NCBI RefSeq assembly: GCF_023347235.1
Contig: NZ_CP094467.1
Coordinates: 2,480,001 to 2,544,000 of the forward strand
Reading direction: 5' to 3'
DNA length: 64,000 nucleotides
Source: Faecalibacterium sp. I4-1-79
GTDB taxonomy: Bacteria > Bacillota > Clostridia > Oscillospirales > Ruminococcaceae
Below are positions 27,966 to 36,736 of the stretch, one piece after another (the stretch's first letter is position 1; each line of letters begins with the position of its first letter). Made by a program: the position numbers and the translations under genes. The notes below the pieces were generated by a model, which was not told the origin of the DNA, did not search any database, and was given only the letters and a program-made list of their open reading frames with translations.

Positions 27966-28283
27966 ATGAGTTTTCCCATCAGTGCCGCGCTGCTGGACGC
28001 CATTGTGCTGTCCGTGGTGGCGCAGGAGCCGGAAGGTACCTACGGCTACAAGATCACCCAACAGGTCACCCACACGCTGGAACTGAGCGAATCCACCTTG
28101 TACCCGGTGCTGCGCCGGTTACAGAAGGACCAGCTGCTCACGGTCTACGATGCGCCCTTCAATGGCCGCAACCGCCGCTATTATCAGATCACATCTGCCG
28201 GGCGGGCGCAGCTTGCCGCCTACGCGCAGGAGTGGAGCCGCTACCGTTCTTCCATTGACACATTTTTCAGAGAGGTGGAATGA
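27966..28283 (+). CDS. PadR family transcriptional regulator
   Basis: 105 residues behind AAAGGAGG. Winged-helix signature: LLDAIVLSVVAQEPEGTYGYKITQQV, SESTLYPVLRRLQKDQLLTVY, RRYYQITSAGRAQLAAYAQEW. PadR proteins repress nearby genes. It is followed after 3 bp by a DUF1700-DUF4097 gene, a common pairing in Firmicutes, and probably represses both from the palindrome at 27907-27927. Confidence 0.93.
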   Translation: MSFPISAALLDAIVLSVVAQEPEGTYGYKITQQVTHTLELSESTLYPVLRRLQKDQLLTVYDAPFNGRNRRYYQITSAGRAQLAAYAQEWSRYRSSIDTFFREVE

Positions 28284-28286
28284 TCT

Positions 28287-29360
28287 ATGACCCGTACTGC
28301 ATTTCTTGCTGCGCTGGAGCAGCTTCTGGCTCCCCTGCCGGAGGCCGAGCGCAAGGACGCTTTGAGTTATTACGAAGATTATCTGGATGCCGCCGGGCCG
28401 GAGAACGAAGCCCGCGCCATTGCGGAATTGGGCAGCCCCGAGGAGGTCGCCCGTAAGATTCTGGACGAGCAAAGCCCGCAAGGCGCCTCTGCCGCCCCGG
28501 CATCCCCTGCCCGCAAGCCGCATTCCCGCTGGCGCATGGTGCTGGGCGGCGGGCTGGCGGTGCTGGTGCTGGCCTGCTTTTTCTTCCAGCATTCCAAAGC
28601 CACCCCGGTGCAGCCGGTCGAGCCTGTGTCCTCGGCAGCGGACAGCAGTTCTGTCCCGGCCGATACCGTGCCCCTCACCATCCCCGCCGATGACCTTGGG
28701 GAAAGCACCTTGCAGATCCCGCTGGAAAAGCTAAATCAGGAACTGAAGCTCAGCCTGAACTACGGCTCTGTGACCTTTGTCACCGACCCGTCCCTTACCT
28801 CAGAAAAATACGCCACCTTCCAGTTCGACAACTTCCCGCATTCTCCGGTTCTGCGCACCACCGGCGGGGATGGCCGCACTACCCTGACCTTTGAAATGCC
28901 GGAAAACTGGCAGGTAGCCGAGGATGCCCCCGAAGCCATGCTCACCGTCACCATCCCGGCAGACGCCCTCACCCGGCTGATCATCAGCTTGGAGACCGGC
29001 GATGTCCGCCTTGCGCCCATGCAGCTGAAAACGCTGACTATTGCGCTGAACAATGGCAGTCTGCGTGCCGAAAACCTGACCGTGACCCGCGACCTGCTGG
29101 TCGAGCTTCCTGCTGGGGGATGCACGATCGATCACCTTTCCATTGCGGAATACGCCAGTATCGCTGCAACCTACTGCATCCGCCTGCATCTGGATGGCGA
29201 CCCCGCCGACTACACGACCGATGCCCGCACGGATGACGTTGTACGCATCGGCAATAAGGAATATGATAAACGCTATACCTCTTCCGGTTCCAACGGCATC
29301 CTGAATCTTTACGCCAAAGGGCTGATTTATCTGAACGTTGAGGAACAACGCCCCGCATAA
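28287..29360 (+). CDS. DUF1700 (HAAS) membrane protein with DUF4097-like beta domain
   Basis: 357 residues. Residues 1-75 (TRTAFLAALEQLLAPLPEAERKD, YYEDYLDAAG, AIAELGSPEEVARKIL) are a HAAS/DUF1700 domain, then one membrane helix (about 83-100, MVLGGGLAVLVLACFFF), a Ser/Pro/Val linker, and an extracellular beta-rich repeat domain of DUF4097 type (LIISLETGDVRLAPMQLKTLTIALNNGSLRAENLTV). Such PadR-linked proteins are thought to sense or respond to envelope state. The exact function is unknown. Confidence 0.85.
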   Translation: MTRTAFLAALEQLLAPLPEAERKDALSYYEDYLDAAGPENEARAIAELGSPEEVARKILDEQSPQGASAAPASPARKPHSRWRMVLGGGLAVLVLACFFFQHSKATPVQPVEPVSSAADSSSVPADTVPLTIPADDLGESTLQIPLEKLNQELKLSLNYGSVTFVTDPSLTSEKYATFQFDNFPHSPVLRTTGGDGRTTLTFEMPENWQVAEDAPEAMLTVTIPADALTRLIISLETGDVRLAPMQLKTLTIALNNGSLRAENLTVTRDLLVELPAGGCTIDHLSIAEYASIAATYCIRLHLDGDPADYTTDARTDDVVRIGNKEYDKRYTSSGSNGILNLYAKGLIYLNVEEQRPA

Positions 29361-29415
29361 CAGAAACCGCCTCTCTTCCATGGCTTTGCGCCAGCGAAGA
29401 GGGGCGGTTTTGTGT

Positions 29416-31266
29416 TTATGCCTGATGAAAATACTCGTAGATGGTCTGCGCCAGCTGCCTGCCCACACCGGGGGTGTTTTCCAGCTGGTCGGGTGTGGCT
29501 TCCTTCACCGCGCCCACGCTCTTGAACTGCGCCAGCAGGGCTTTGGCGGTTTTGGGGCCTACGCCAGGCACCTCGGTCAGGGTGGAGGAGTAGCTTTTCT
29601 GCTTCATCTGCTGCTTGCGGTAGGCGTTGGCAAAGCGGTGGGTCTCGTCCTGGATGGCGGTGATGAAGGTAAAGGTGCCGCGGTTCATATTGATGGCAAT
29701 TTCCCGCCCGTCGCTGTCCACGATGGCGCGGGTGCGGTGGTGGTCATCCTTTACCATGCCGTACAGTGGCACATCTGCCAGTGCTGTACCGGCAAGCGCT
29801 TCCTTTGCGGCGCTCACCTGTCCCCTGCCGCCGTCCATCAGCAAAAGATCCGGCTTCTGCCCGAACCAGTTGCCGCTTGGCTGACCATTTTCAGCCTGTG
29901 CAGCGTATTTTTCGTACTCTGCCGCCCGGCGGGAAACAGTCTCCGCCAGCGAGGCGTAGTCGTCCGTGCCCGCCACGGTTTTCATTTTGAATTTGCGGTA
30001 GCCCGCCTTGAAGGGCTTGCCGTCCTTGAAGGTGACCATGCCGCAGACGCTGCTGCCATCACCCCAGTTGGAGATATCGTAGCTTTCAATAGCGCGGGGC
30101 GGCTTTGAAAGCCCCAGCACCTGTGCCAGCTCGTCCAGCAGCTTTTCTTCCCGGGCGTAGCGTCCGCTCTCCCGCGCCAGACGCTCCACCGCGTTGGTGT
30201 GCGCCATCTCTACCAGATGCGCTTTATCACCCCGCTGGGGCACATACAGCTGCACCTCGCTGCCCCGCTTCTGGTTCAGCGCCTGCTGCAAGGCGTCCAT
30301 GTCCGGCGGCAGTGCGTCCACCGCGATGATCTTGGGAATTTGTTCATCATCCAGATAGTACCGGGGCAGAAATTCCTCCCGCACCGCGTCGATATCCGAG
30401 GTATCGTGGAACAAAAACTCCCGCTTATCGGTCAGCCGTCCCTCCCGGAAGCGCAGCACCGCCGCGCACACGCTGTCCGGTGTGCCGGCAAGTGCCACCA
30501 CGTCCATCTCCACGTCCGGGTCTACCACCACCTTCTGCCCTGCCGTAAGCTTGGTGATGGCGTTGATCTGGTCCCGCAGAAGAGCGGCGGTCTCAAATTC
30601 CAGCCGGTCGGAGGCTTCCTGCATCCGCTCATTGAGGGTTTTCAGGATATCCTTTTTGCCGTAGCGGATGAGGTGCACCGCGTTTTTGACCGCCTGATTG
30701 TAGGTCTCGCAGCTGATCTTTCCGCTGCACACCGCCATACACTTGCCGATATGGGCGTTCAGGCAGGGGCGGCCTTTGCCGATCTCCTGCGGGAAGCGCT
30801 TGGAGCAGCGCGGCAGCAAAAAGGCATCCATGGCCGTTTCTGCCATCTGCCGTGCCGCAAAGCTGGAGGTGTAGGGGCCGATATACTCCGCCCCGTCCTC
30901 CTCCTTTTGCAATGTGAAGGAAAGGCGCGGCCATTCCTCCCGGGTAACGCGGATATAGCTGTAACCCTTGTCATCCTTGAGCAGAATGTTGTACTTGGGG
31001 GTATGCGCCTTGATCTGGCTGGCTTCCAGCACCAGCGCCTCGAACTCACTTTGACAGACGATAACGTCAAAGGCGTAGGCATGGGCGATCATTTGGCTGA
31101 CCTTGTTGTCGTGGGGCACGCCCTCGCGGAAATACTGGCTTACCCGGATGCGCAGGCGCTTGGCCTTGCCGATATAGATGATGGTGTCGCTTTTGTCCCG
31201 GATGATATACACCCCGGGCAGCAGCGGCAGCATACAGGCTTTTTGATAGAGCTCGGCCTTGGTCAT
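29416..31266 (-). CDS. uvrC: excinuclease ABC subunit C, UvrC
   Basis: 616 residues. N-terminal GIY-YIG nuclease (LPGVYIIRDKSDTIIYIGKA), cysteine-rich region around CSKRF/CLNAHIGKCMAVCSG, a UVR motif near 210, the RNase H-like nuclease (IESYDISNWGDGSSVCGMV, DLLLMDGGRGQVSAA) and C-terminal tandem HhH (EVPGVGPKTAKALL, ENTPGVGRQLAQTIYEYF). It cuts DNA on both sides of lesions with UvrAB. Its start overlaps the end of the small membrane protein gene by 4 bp. Confidence 0.97.
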   Translation of the reverse strand: MTKAELYQKACMLPLLPGVYIIRDKSDTIIYIGKAKRLRIRVSQYFREGVPHDNKVSQMIAHAYAFDVIVCQSEFEALVLEASQIKAHTPKYNILLKDDKGYSYIRVTREEWPRLSFTLQKEEDGAEYIGPYTSSFAARQMAETAMDAFLLPRCSKRFPQEIGKGRPCLNAHIGKCMAVCSGKISCETYNQAVKNAVHLIRYGKKDILKTLNERMQEASDRLEFETAALLRDQINAITKLTAGQKVVVDPDVEMDVVALAGTPDSVCAAVLRFREGRLTDKREFLFHDTSDIDAVREEFLPRYYLDDEQIPKIIAVDALPPDMDALQQALNQKRGSEVQLYVPQRGDKAHLVEMAHTNAVERLARESGRYAREEKLLDELAQVLGLSKPPRAIESYDISNWGDGSSVCGMVTFKDGKPFKAGYRKFKMKTVAGTDDYASLAETVSRRAAEYEKYAAQAENGQPSGNWFGQKPDLLLMDGGRGQVSAAKEALAGTALADVPLYGMVKDDHHRTRAIVDSDGREIAINMNRGTFTFITAIQDETHRFANAYRKQQMKQKSYSSTLTEVPGVGPKTAKALLAQFKSVGAVKEATPDQLENTPGVGRQLAQTIYEYFHQA

Positions 31267-31511
31267 GCGTTTTCGTCCTCAGCCTTGGCAGCACGGAGGT
31301 TTTTGCAGTGGAAGAGATCGGCCACGCAGCCCACGATGCCCGCCACATTGAGCAGCCATACCCAGCTTTTGACCCGCTGCTCGGTGAACAGCTCCAGCAG
31401 AGCGTTTGCCGCCAGCAGCAGGCTGAACAGAACAAGGAACACATACCACGGTTTCCCGGAATTACACAGTGCGACGAACTTTTCCATTCGCTGCTTGTTT
31501 TTCTCGTTCAT
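31263..31511 (-). CDS. small two-helix membrane protein
   Basis: 82 residues behind AAGGAGG. A basic head (MNEKNKQRMEKF), a helix YVFLVLFSLLLAANALLELF, a second helix WVWLLNVAGIVGCVADLFH and a charged tail. No family recognised. ATGA overlap with uvrC suggests co-translation. Confidence 0.7.
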   Translation of the reverse strand: MNEKNKQRMEKFVALCNSGKPWYVFLVLFSLLLAANALLELFTEQRVKSWVWLLNVAGIVGCVADLFHCKNLRAAKAEDENA

Positions 31512-31546
31512 AAAAAGCCCTCCTTCTTCCCGTAAAAAAGCTTATC

Positions 31547-31577
31547 AAAAAAGCGGCAGGGAACCCCCGCCGCTTTC
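31547..31577 (-). terminator. ptsH terminator
   Basis: On the minus strand AAAGCGGC pairs with GCCGCTTT around GGGGGTTCCCT, then TTTTTT. Confidence 0.85.
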
Positions 31578-31596
31578 TGTTGCTTGTGATACAGAC

Positions 31597-31860
31597 TTAC
31601 TCTGCAAAGCCGGACTCCACCAGCTTGATCAGGCCATCCACGGCAGCCTGCTCATCAGCGCCGTCAGCGATGATGCGGATGGTGGTGCCGCCAACGATAC
31701 CCAGAGACAGAACGCCCAGCAGGCTCTTTGCGTTCACGCGGCGTTCTTCCTTTTCGACCCAGATGGAAGACTTGAACTCGTTTGCCTTCTGGATAAAGAA
31801 GGTAGCCGGACGAGCGTGCAGACCAACCTGATTTTCAACGGTAACTTCTTTTACGTACAT
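31597..31860 (-). CDS. ptsH: phosphocarrier protein HPr
   Basis: 87 residues: GLHARPATFF has the active-site His15, and VNAKSLLGVLSLGI has the serine (residue about 46) phosphorylated by HPr kinase in low-GC Gram-positives. It relays phosphate from enzyme I to PTS permeases and acts as CcpA co-repressor. AGGAG precedes the ATG. Single gene; no other PTS gene lies nearby. Confidence 0.97.
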   Translation of the reverse strand: MYVKEVTVENQVGLHARPATFFIQKANEFKSSIWVEKEERRVNAKSLLGVLSLGIVGGTTIRIIADGADEQAAVDGLIKLVESGFAE

Positions 31861-32142
31861 AGTAAAGCGCTCCTATCTAATATCGTTTTGGTGTACAAAA
31901 GCATGGTGTGCCTGTTGTGTTACACTCATTTTAGCGCAAGTCGAAACACTTGTACAGACCCCTTTTGCATTTTTGGCGCTTTTCCCAATGAAACAGGGAG
32001 CATTTTTCAGGTTTTGTACAAAGACAATAAAATTATACCCCAAAGGTTAGAGGTGTAATACAAAAGTTTTCAACAACTTTTAGACTGTCGGGGAGTTTTC
32101 CTCTGAATTTTGTGTATTTTTACCGATATTTCCGGTGCCGAC
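31861..32142. other. intergenic region before ptsH
   Basis: A/T-rich. On the minus strand it holds one or two possible promoters: TGTACA, 17 bp, TAAAAT around 31930-31960, and a TATAAT near 32033. No gene seen. Confidence 0.4.
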
Positions 32143-33390
32143 TCACTCCTGCGCAGGGCCTGCGTAGCGCATCTGCACCAGTGCGCATTTGCGCGTCACG
32201 GTGGGGTATTGCTTCGGATCAAATTCCAGACTGGTGCTGCCGTCCAGCTGCCAGCCCATGCGGGTATACAGCGCAATGGCGCGGGTGTTGGTGTTCAGCA
32301 CACTCAGTACCGGGTGTGCGTGCTCCGGCAGCTTTTTGCGGGCAAAGTCCAGCAGCTTTGCGCCGATGCCGTTGCCCCGGGCTTTTTCCGTGACGAACAG
32401 GTGCTCGATATGCCCCGCCTTATGGCTGACACACACCATGCCGTCCGGCACATCTTTGGTGGTGTGCAGGTAGCATACCCAGCCCGCCGCCTTTTCCTGC
32501 TGCAATTGCAGCAAAAACTGCGGCTCGGTCAGAGCGCGGCAGTATTCCGGCGTCCAGTTGTCGGCGCAGACAGCCTGCCGGCCCTCGGCAAACAGCTTTG
32601 CGGCGGCGGCAAACTGCTCGGCGGTCTTTACCAGCCGGACATTCTCGCCCCGCTTCCACTTGGGCACTTCGGCAATGGGGTGGCTCGTACACCACTGCTC
32701 GTACAGCTCCGGGCGGCGCAGACGGGTGCGGGTGCGGCTCTGCTCGCCGCGCCACGCATCGATTTTTGCATGGTCGCCGCCCAGCAGCACCTCGGGCACA
32801 GCACGGCCTTCCCACACCTCGGGGCGGGTGTACTGGGGGTATTCCAGCAGGCCGTCCCAGTAGCTTTCCTCCTCGTAACCCTTCTGCTCAGCCAATACGC
32901 CGGGCTTCAGGCGCAGCACGCTGTCTGCCACCACAAGGCTGGCAAGCTCGCCGCCGGTCAGGATATAATCACCAATGGAGATCTCCTCGTCCGCAAAAGC
33001 TTCGATGACACGCTCGTCAATACCCTCGTAGTGGCCGCAGACCAGCGTCAGGTTGTCGTACTGTGCCAAGCGCTTTGCGTGCTCCTCGGTGTAGCGCTGC
33101 CCGCCTGCCGTCAGAAACACGATATGCGGGGCGGGCCGTCCCTGCTGGGCCACCTCGCGCTGCACCGCCCGCAGGCAGTCCGCGATGGGCTGGGCGTACA
33201 GCACCATGCCGCAGCCGCCGCCGTAGGGGTAGTCGTCGGTCTGCTTCTGCTTGTTCATGGTGTAGTCCCGGATCTGGTGGCAGTGGGTCTCAATATAGCC
33301 CCGCTTTGCCGCCCGGCCGATGATGCTGGCGTCCAGCACCTGCTGGCACATCTCCGGGAACAGGGTCACGATATCCACACGCATTCCCAT
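32143..33390 (-). CDS. trmD: tRNA (guanine-N1)-methyltransferase TrmD fused to a GNAT acetyltransferase
   Basis: 415 residues, well above the roughly 240 of ordinary TrmD. Residues 1-240 are TrmD: MRVDIVTLFPEM, DYPYGGGCGMVLY, LVCGHYEGIDERV, SIGDYILTGGELASL (the knotted SAM-binding site) and VPEVLLGGDHAKI. It makes m1G37 in tRNAs. Residues about 250-415 form an extra GNAT domain with the acetyl-CoA loop VTEKARGNGIGAKLL and NTNTRAIALYTRMGW. The fusion has a continuous frame with no break. ATG at 33390 follows GGAGGAG; rimM lies 3 bp upstream. The acetyl acceptor is unknown. Confidence 0.93.
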   Translation of the reverse strand: MGMRVDIVTLFPEMCQQVLDASIIGRAAKRGYIETHCHQIRDYTMNKQKQTDDYPYGGGCGMVLYAQPIADCLRAVQREVAQQGRPAPHIVFLTAGGQRYTEEHAKRLAQYDNLTLVCGHYEGIDERVIEAFADEEISIGDYILTGGELASLVVADSVLRLKPGVLAEQKGYEEESYWDGLLEYPQYTRPEVWEGRAVPEVLLGGDHAKIDAWRGEQSRTRTRLRRPELYEQWCTSHPIAEVPKWKRGENVRLVKTAEQFAAAAKLFAEGRQAVCADNWTPEYCRALTEPQFLLQLQQEKAAGWVCYLHTTKDVPDGMVCVSHKAGHIEHLFVTEKARGNGIGAKLLDFARKKLPEHAHPVLSVLNTNTRAIALYTRMGWQLDGSTSLEFDPKQYPTVTRKCALVQMRYAGPAQE

Positions 33391-33393
33391 GGC

Positions 33394-33930
33394 TTACTCC
33401 TCCTCCCGCTCGCTGTCAAAATCATCATCCAGCAGGCCGGGGATGGGGGTGACAAGGATATAACCCTCCGGCGGGTTGCGCTCTTTCAGGAAGGCGTCCA
33501 CCCCGGGGAACATATACTCCTTGCCGCCGGGTGCCTTGACGGTGTAGATATCCTGCGCACCCGGGTGGTCCACGCTGGTCACCACACCGTACACCTTGCC
33601 AGTGTCGGCATCCCGCACTTCGCACCCGATGAGGTCCGCCACATACCACCGGCCTGCGGGCAGGGTGGCATCGTTGCGGTCAAAGTAGAACACCTGCCCG
33701 CGCAGCGCCCGAGCGGCGTCCATATCGCTGACCCCCTCCAGCTGGAGCAGCGCCATCTGCCCCTGCGGACGGATGGAAAGGATCTTATAGGCTTTGCCGC
33801 CCTGTGCCGACGGGTACAGGCGACCCACTTTTTTTAAAAAATCCACCCCGTCGCACCAAAGCTCCAGCTTCATTTCCCCGCGCACACCGTGGGTGGTAAC
33901 AACTTTTCCGGCTTCCAGATATTGCTGCAT
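33394..33930 (-). CDS. rimM: 16S rRNA processing protein RimM
   Basis: 178 residues from ATG 33930 behind CAGGAG: MQQYLEAGKVVTTHGVRGEMKL, typical RimM N-terminus, then RWYVADLIGCEVRD, YMFPGVDAFL of the PRC barrel. It assists 30S maturation near S19. The frame runs on upstream to 34209 through a repeat, which is not coding. Adjacent to trmD as usual. Confidence 0.94.
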   Translation of the reverse strand: MQQYLEAGKVVTTHGVRGEMKLELWCDGVDFLKKVGRLYPSAQGGKAYKILSIRPQGQMALLQLEGVSDMDAARALRGQVFYFDRNDATLPAGRWYVADLIGCEVRDADTGKVYGVVTSVDHPGAQDIYTVKAPGGKEYMFPGVDAFLKERNPPEGYILVTPIPGLLDDDFDSEREEE

Positions 33931-33956
33931 AAATTCGCTCCTGTGTAGCATCCTCG

Positions 33957-34122
33957 CCCTCTCAGTCACCTGCGGTGACAGCTCTCCCAGAGGGAGAGCC
34001 AAGAATGTTGCGGTCAGGCTCTTGCTTCTCCCTTTGAGGAAAGACTTCCCCCGTTCCGGGGGAAGATGTCGCACAGCGACAAAAGGGGGAGTGTGGCATT
34101 GCGCAAGCAATGCCGGAGAGGG
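33957..34122. repeat. CCCTCTCAGT-family element between khpA and rimM
   Basis: CCCTCTCAGT at 33957, a CACCTGCGGTG hairpin, AGCTCTCCCAGAGGGAGAGC, an inner CTTCCCCCGTTCCGGGGGAAG with CGCACAGCG, and a distal GGCATTGCGCAAGCAATGCC hairpin next to GGAGAGGGCGAG. The two halves are of different subtype. It splits the usual rpsP-khpA-rimM-trmD order. Confidence 0.7.
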
Positions 34123-34138
34123 CGAGCCTGTTAATAGC

Positions 34139-34170
34139 AAAAAGGCCCCTTGCCGCAAGGGCAAAGGGCC
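34139..34170 (-). terminator. terminator after khpA
   Basis: On the minus strand GGCCCTTTGCCC pairs with GGCAAGGGGCC, followed by TTTTTG. It would uncouple rimM-trmD from ylxM-ffh-rpsP-khpA. Confidence 0.75.
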
Positions 34171-34180
34171 AGTAGGGTGC

Positions 34181-34414
34181 TCAGTCGATCTCAACAAGGA
34201 CCTTTTCATCGACCCGCACAGCAGCCGCGCGCATCACCACACGAATGGCTTTTGCGATCCGGCCCTGCTTGCCGATGACACGGCCCATATCTCCCTCTGC
34301 CACGCTCAGGTGGTAGACGATGGTACCGTCCTCGCGGGGCTCGTCCACCGTGACCTTGACGGCGTCCTTGTCCTCCACGAGACCGCGGGCAACTGCCAGC
34401 AACAGCTCCTGCAT
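34181..34414 (-). CDS. khpA: KH-domain RNA-binding protein KhpA
   Basis: 77 residues with one KH domain; the RNA-contacting loop is VIGKQGRIAKAI. Placed between rpsP and rimM as in most Firmicutes. KhpA works with KhpB in RNA binding and cell division/elongation control. Confidence 0.93.
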   Translation of the reverse strand: MQELLLAVARGLVEDKDAVKVTVDEPREDGTIVYHLSVAEGDMGRVIGKQGRIAKAIRVVMRAAAVRVDEKVLVEID

Positions 34415-34432
34415 GAGTCAGCCCTCCCCTAC

Positions 34433-34675
34433 TTACAGAATGTTGGACTTCTTCAGCAGGACACGAACGGTATCAGTGGGCTGAGCGCCGTTAGCGATCC
34501 ACTGCTTTGCCTTCTCGGCGTCGATCTTCACCTCAGAGGGCTCCTTGTTGGGATCGTAAGTGCCGATCTCCTCGATGAAGCGGCCATCGCGGGGGAAGCG
34601 GCTGTCAGCAACGACAACACGGTAGAAGGGAGCTTTCTTGGCGCCAACGCGGCGCAGACGAATCTTAACTGCCAT
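34433..34675 (-). CDS. rpsP: 30S ribosomal protein S16
   Basis: 80 residues: [41 protein letters not shown]. Full S16. Between ffh and khpA. Confidence 0.98.
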   Translation of the reverse strand: MAVKIRLRRVGAKKAPFYRVVVADSRFPRDGRFIEEIGTYDPNKEPSEVKIDAEKAKQWIANGAQPTDTVRVLLKKSNIL

Positions 34676-34744
34676 AATAGATATCCTCCAAAAATTGTTG
34701 TTTTTGATATATGTTACAAACCCCGCCGGGGTTGTATACCGTTG

Positions 34745-36100
34745 TTATTTCAGTCCGCGGAAGGCGTTGGGGTTGCCCATCATGCCGCCCAGACGGCGGG
34801 CAAAGCCCTTGGGGCTCTTCTTGAACTGCTTCATCATCTTCTGCATCATCTCGTACTGCTTGAGCAGCTTGTTCACGTCCTCCACGCGGGTACCGCTGCC
34901 TGCGGCAATACGGCGCTTGCGCTTGGGGTTGATGATGGAGGGCTTTTCCCGCTCCTCTTTGGTCATGGAATAGATCATGGCCTCGATGCGGTCAAAGGCT
35001 TTTTCGTCGATCTGGCTGGCGTCAATACCGGAAGCGCCGGGCAGCATACTCAGCATTGCGCCTGCACCGCCCATCTTGCGGATCTGGGCGAACTGCTCCA
35101 GCATATCGTTCATATCGAACTTATTTTCCATCAGCCGCTTGGCGGTCTCCTCGGCAGCCTTTTCGTCAGCGGCATCCTGTGCGCGCTCGATCAGGCTGAG
35201 CACATCGCCCATGCCAAGGATGCGGCTTGCCATGCGGTCCGGGTGGAACACATCCAGATCATCCAGCTTTTCGCCGGTGCCCTGAAACTTGATGGGCTTG
35301 CCGGTAACGGCCAGCACAGAAAGCGCTGCACCGCCGCGGGTATCGCCGTCGGTCTTGGTGAGGATGATGCCATCCACGCCCACCGTCTCGTTGAAGGTCT
35401 TAGCCACATTGACGGCATCCTGACCGGCCATGGCGTCCACCACCAGCAACGTCTCGTCCACGGGAACGGCGGCCTTGATGTCCACCAGCTCCTGCATCAG
35501 CACTTCGTCGATCTGCAGACGGCCTGCCGTATCCAGAATGACGATATCGTTGCCGTAGTCTCTGGCGTGTGCCAGTGCCTTGCGGGCGATCTCCGGCGGC
35601 TTTGCGCCGGGCAGGGTGAACACCGGTGCACCGGCCTGCTTGCCCACCACCTGCAGCTGGTCGATAGCCGCAGGGCGGTAGATATCGCAAGCCACCAGCA
35701 TGGGGCGGCGGCCCTGCTTGAGATAGAACTTGGCAAGCTTTGCCGCGTGGGTGGTTTTACCGTTGCCCTGCAAGCCGCAGAGCATGATGACCGTCTGGCC
35801 CTTGTTCTTGATGTTCAGGCGGGCGGCTTCACTGCCGCCCATGAGGGCTACCAGCTCCTCATTGACGATCTTGACCACCTGCTGGGCGGGGGTCAGGCTC
35901 TCCATGACCTCCTGTCCCATGGCGCGCTCGGACACCTTTGCGCAGAAGTCCTTTGCAACCTTGTAGTTGACATCGGCTTCCAGCAAAGCCATCCGCACCT
36001 CGCGCATGGCGGCTTTGATATCTGCCTCGGTCAGTTTACCGTGACCGCGCAGCTTTTTGAATACACCGGCAAGGCGGTCGGTCAGGGATTCAAATGCCAT
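34745..36100 (-). CDS. ffh: signal recognition particle GTPase Ffh
   Basis: 451 residues: N domain, G domain with GLQGNGKTTHAAKLA (P-loop), VACDIYRPAAIDQL, DTAGRLQIDE, TKTDGDTRGGAAL, then the methionine-rich M domain (MYSMTKEEREKPSIINPKRKRRIAAGSG, MMQKMMKQFKK). It binds signal peptides with 4.5S RNA and targets ribosomes to FtsY. Co-directional with ylxM and rpsP. Confidence 0.98.
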   Translation of the reverse strand: MAFESLTDRLAGVFKKLRGHGKLTEADIKAAMREVRMALLEADVNYKVAKDFCAKVSERAMGQEVMESLTPAQQVVKIVNEELVALMGGSEAARLNIKNKGQTVIMLCGLQGNGKTTHAAKLAKFYLKQGRRPMLVACDIYRPAAIDQLQVVGKQAGAPVFTLPGAKPPEIARKALAHARDYGNDIVILDTAGRLQIDEVLMQELVDIKAAVPVDETLLVVDAMAGQDAVNVAKTFNETVGVDGIILTKTDGDTRGGAALSVLAVTGKPIKFQGTGEKLDDLDVFHPDRMASRILGMGDVLSLIERAQDAADEKAAEETAKRLMENKFDMNDMLEQFAQIRKMGGAGAMLSMLPGASGIDASQIDEKAFDRIEAMIYSMTKEEREKPSIINPKRKRRIAAGSGTRVEDVNKLLKQYEMMQKMMKQFKKSPKGFARRLGGMMGNPNAFRGLK

Positions 36101-36126
36101 TGTGCGGTGCTCCTTTCAAAATTCGA

Positions 36127-36510
36127 TCAGCTTTCGTTCGCTTCATCCATCGAGCGGATGATCTCCAGCATTTTTGTCAGCGTTTCCACATATTCCGTGG
36201 TGGTGATATTAGCGCGGGGGCCGGTGCACTCGAAACGGGTGTCGATGACAAGCTGTTCCAGCTGTTCCAGCTTCTGCTGCACCCGCCGGTAGCGGGCTGC
36301 AAAACCTACCTTTTCTTCCAGTTCCTTCAGGGTGGTCTCGCCGTGCTTGATGGCGTCCCGTGCGCCCTGCCGGGTGATGCCGAAGTTTTCGCCGATCTCG
36401 CTCAGCGAAAGGTCATCGTTGTAATACTGGCGCAGCATCTCGCGCTGCTTCTGGGTAAGCACCTCGCCATAAAAATCCAGCAGATACCCCATTTCCAGAT
36501 CTTTTGCCAT
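36127..36510 (-). CDS. ylxM: YlxM family (UPF0122) SRP-associated helix-turn-helix protein
   Basis: 127 residues from ATG 36510: MAKDLEMGYLLDFYGEVLTQKQREML, the sigma-70 region 4-like HTH (LSLSEIGENFGITRQGARDAI) and a coiled helix. YlxM stimulates Ffh function in studied Gram-positives. A longer frame to 36663 has no ribosome site; the promoter overlaps it. Confidence 0.92.
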   Translation of the reverse strand: MAKDLEMGYLLDFYGEVLTQKQREMLRQYYNDDLSLSEIGENFGITRQGARDAIKHGETTLKELEEKVGFAARYRRVQQKLEQLEQLVIDTRFECTGPRANITTTEYVETLTKMLEIIRSMDEANES

Positions 36511-36579
36511 TGCTGTTGACCCCCGGTGCTCTGCTGTCTGTGCTTGCTGTGTTGTAAAGTTTTTTTGCTTTACGGATGG

Positions 36580-36608
36580 AGTATACCAGAACCCCTGCCC
36601 CTTGTCAA
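36580..36608 (-). promoter_or_regulatory. promoter of the ylxM-ffh-rpsP-khpA unit
   Basis: On the minus strand TTGACA (36608-36603), 17 bp, TATACT (36585-36580). Confidence 0.88.
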
Positions 36609-36736
36609 GGGGATTTTGGAGTTTTTTCTGAAATATCTGCCCGAAATTCGCTGTTTTTGCCAAAAGGCATCTTGACGCAGCCAGGGGCTTTGCGTTAGGA
36701 TAATAGTGTTGTATCCCAAGAGAAAGGAGTGTCCTT

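Noticed and set aside
33931-34209. 93-residue N-terminal extension of rimM
   Set aside because: It reads through the CCCTCTCAGT repeat element and the khpA terminator; the typical RimM start is at 33930 with a good ribosome site.
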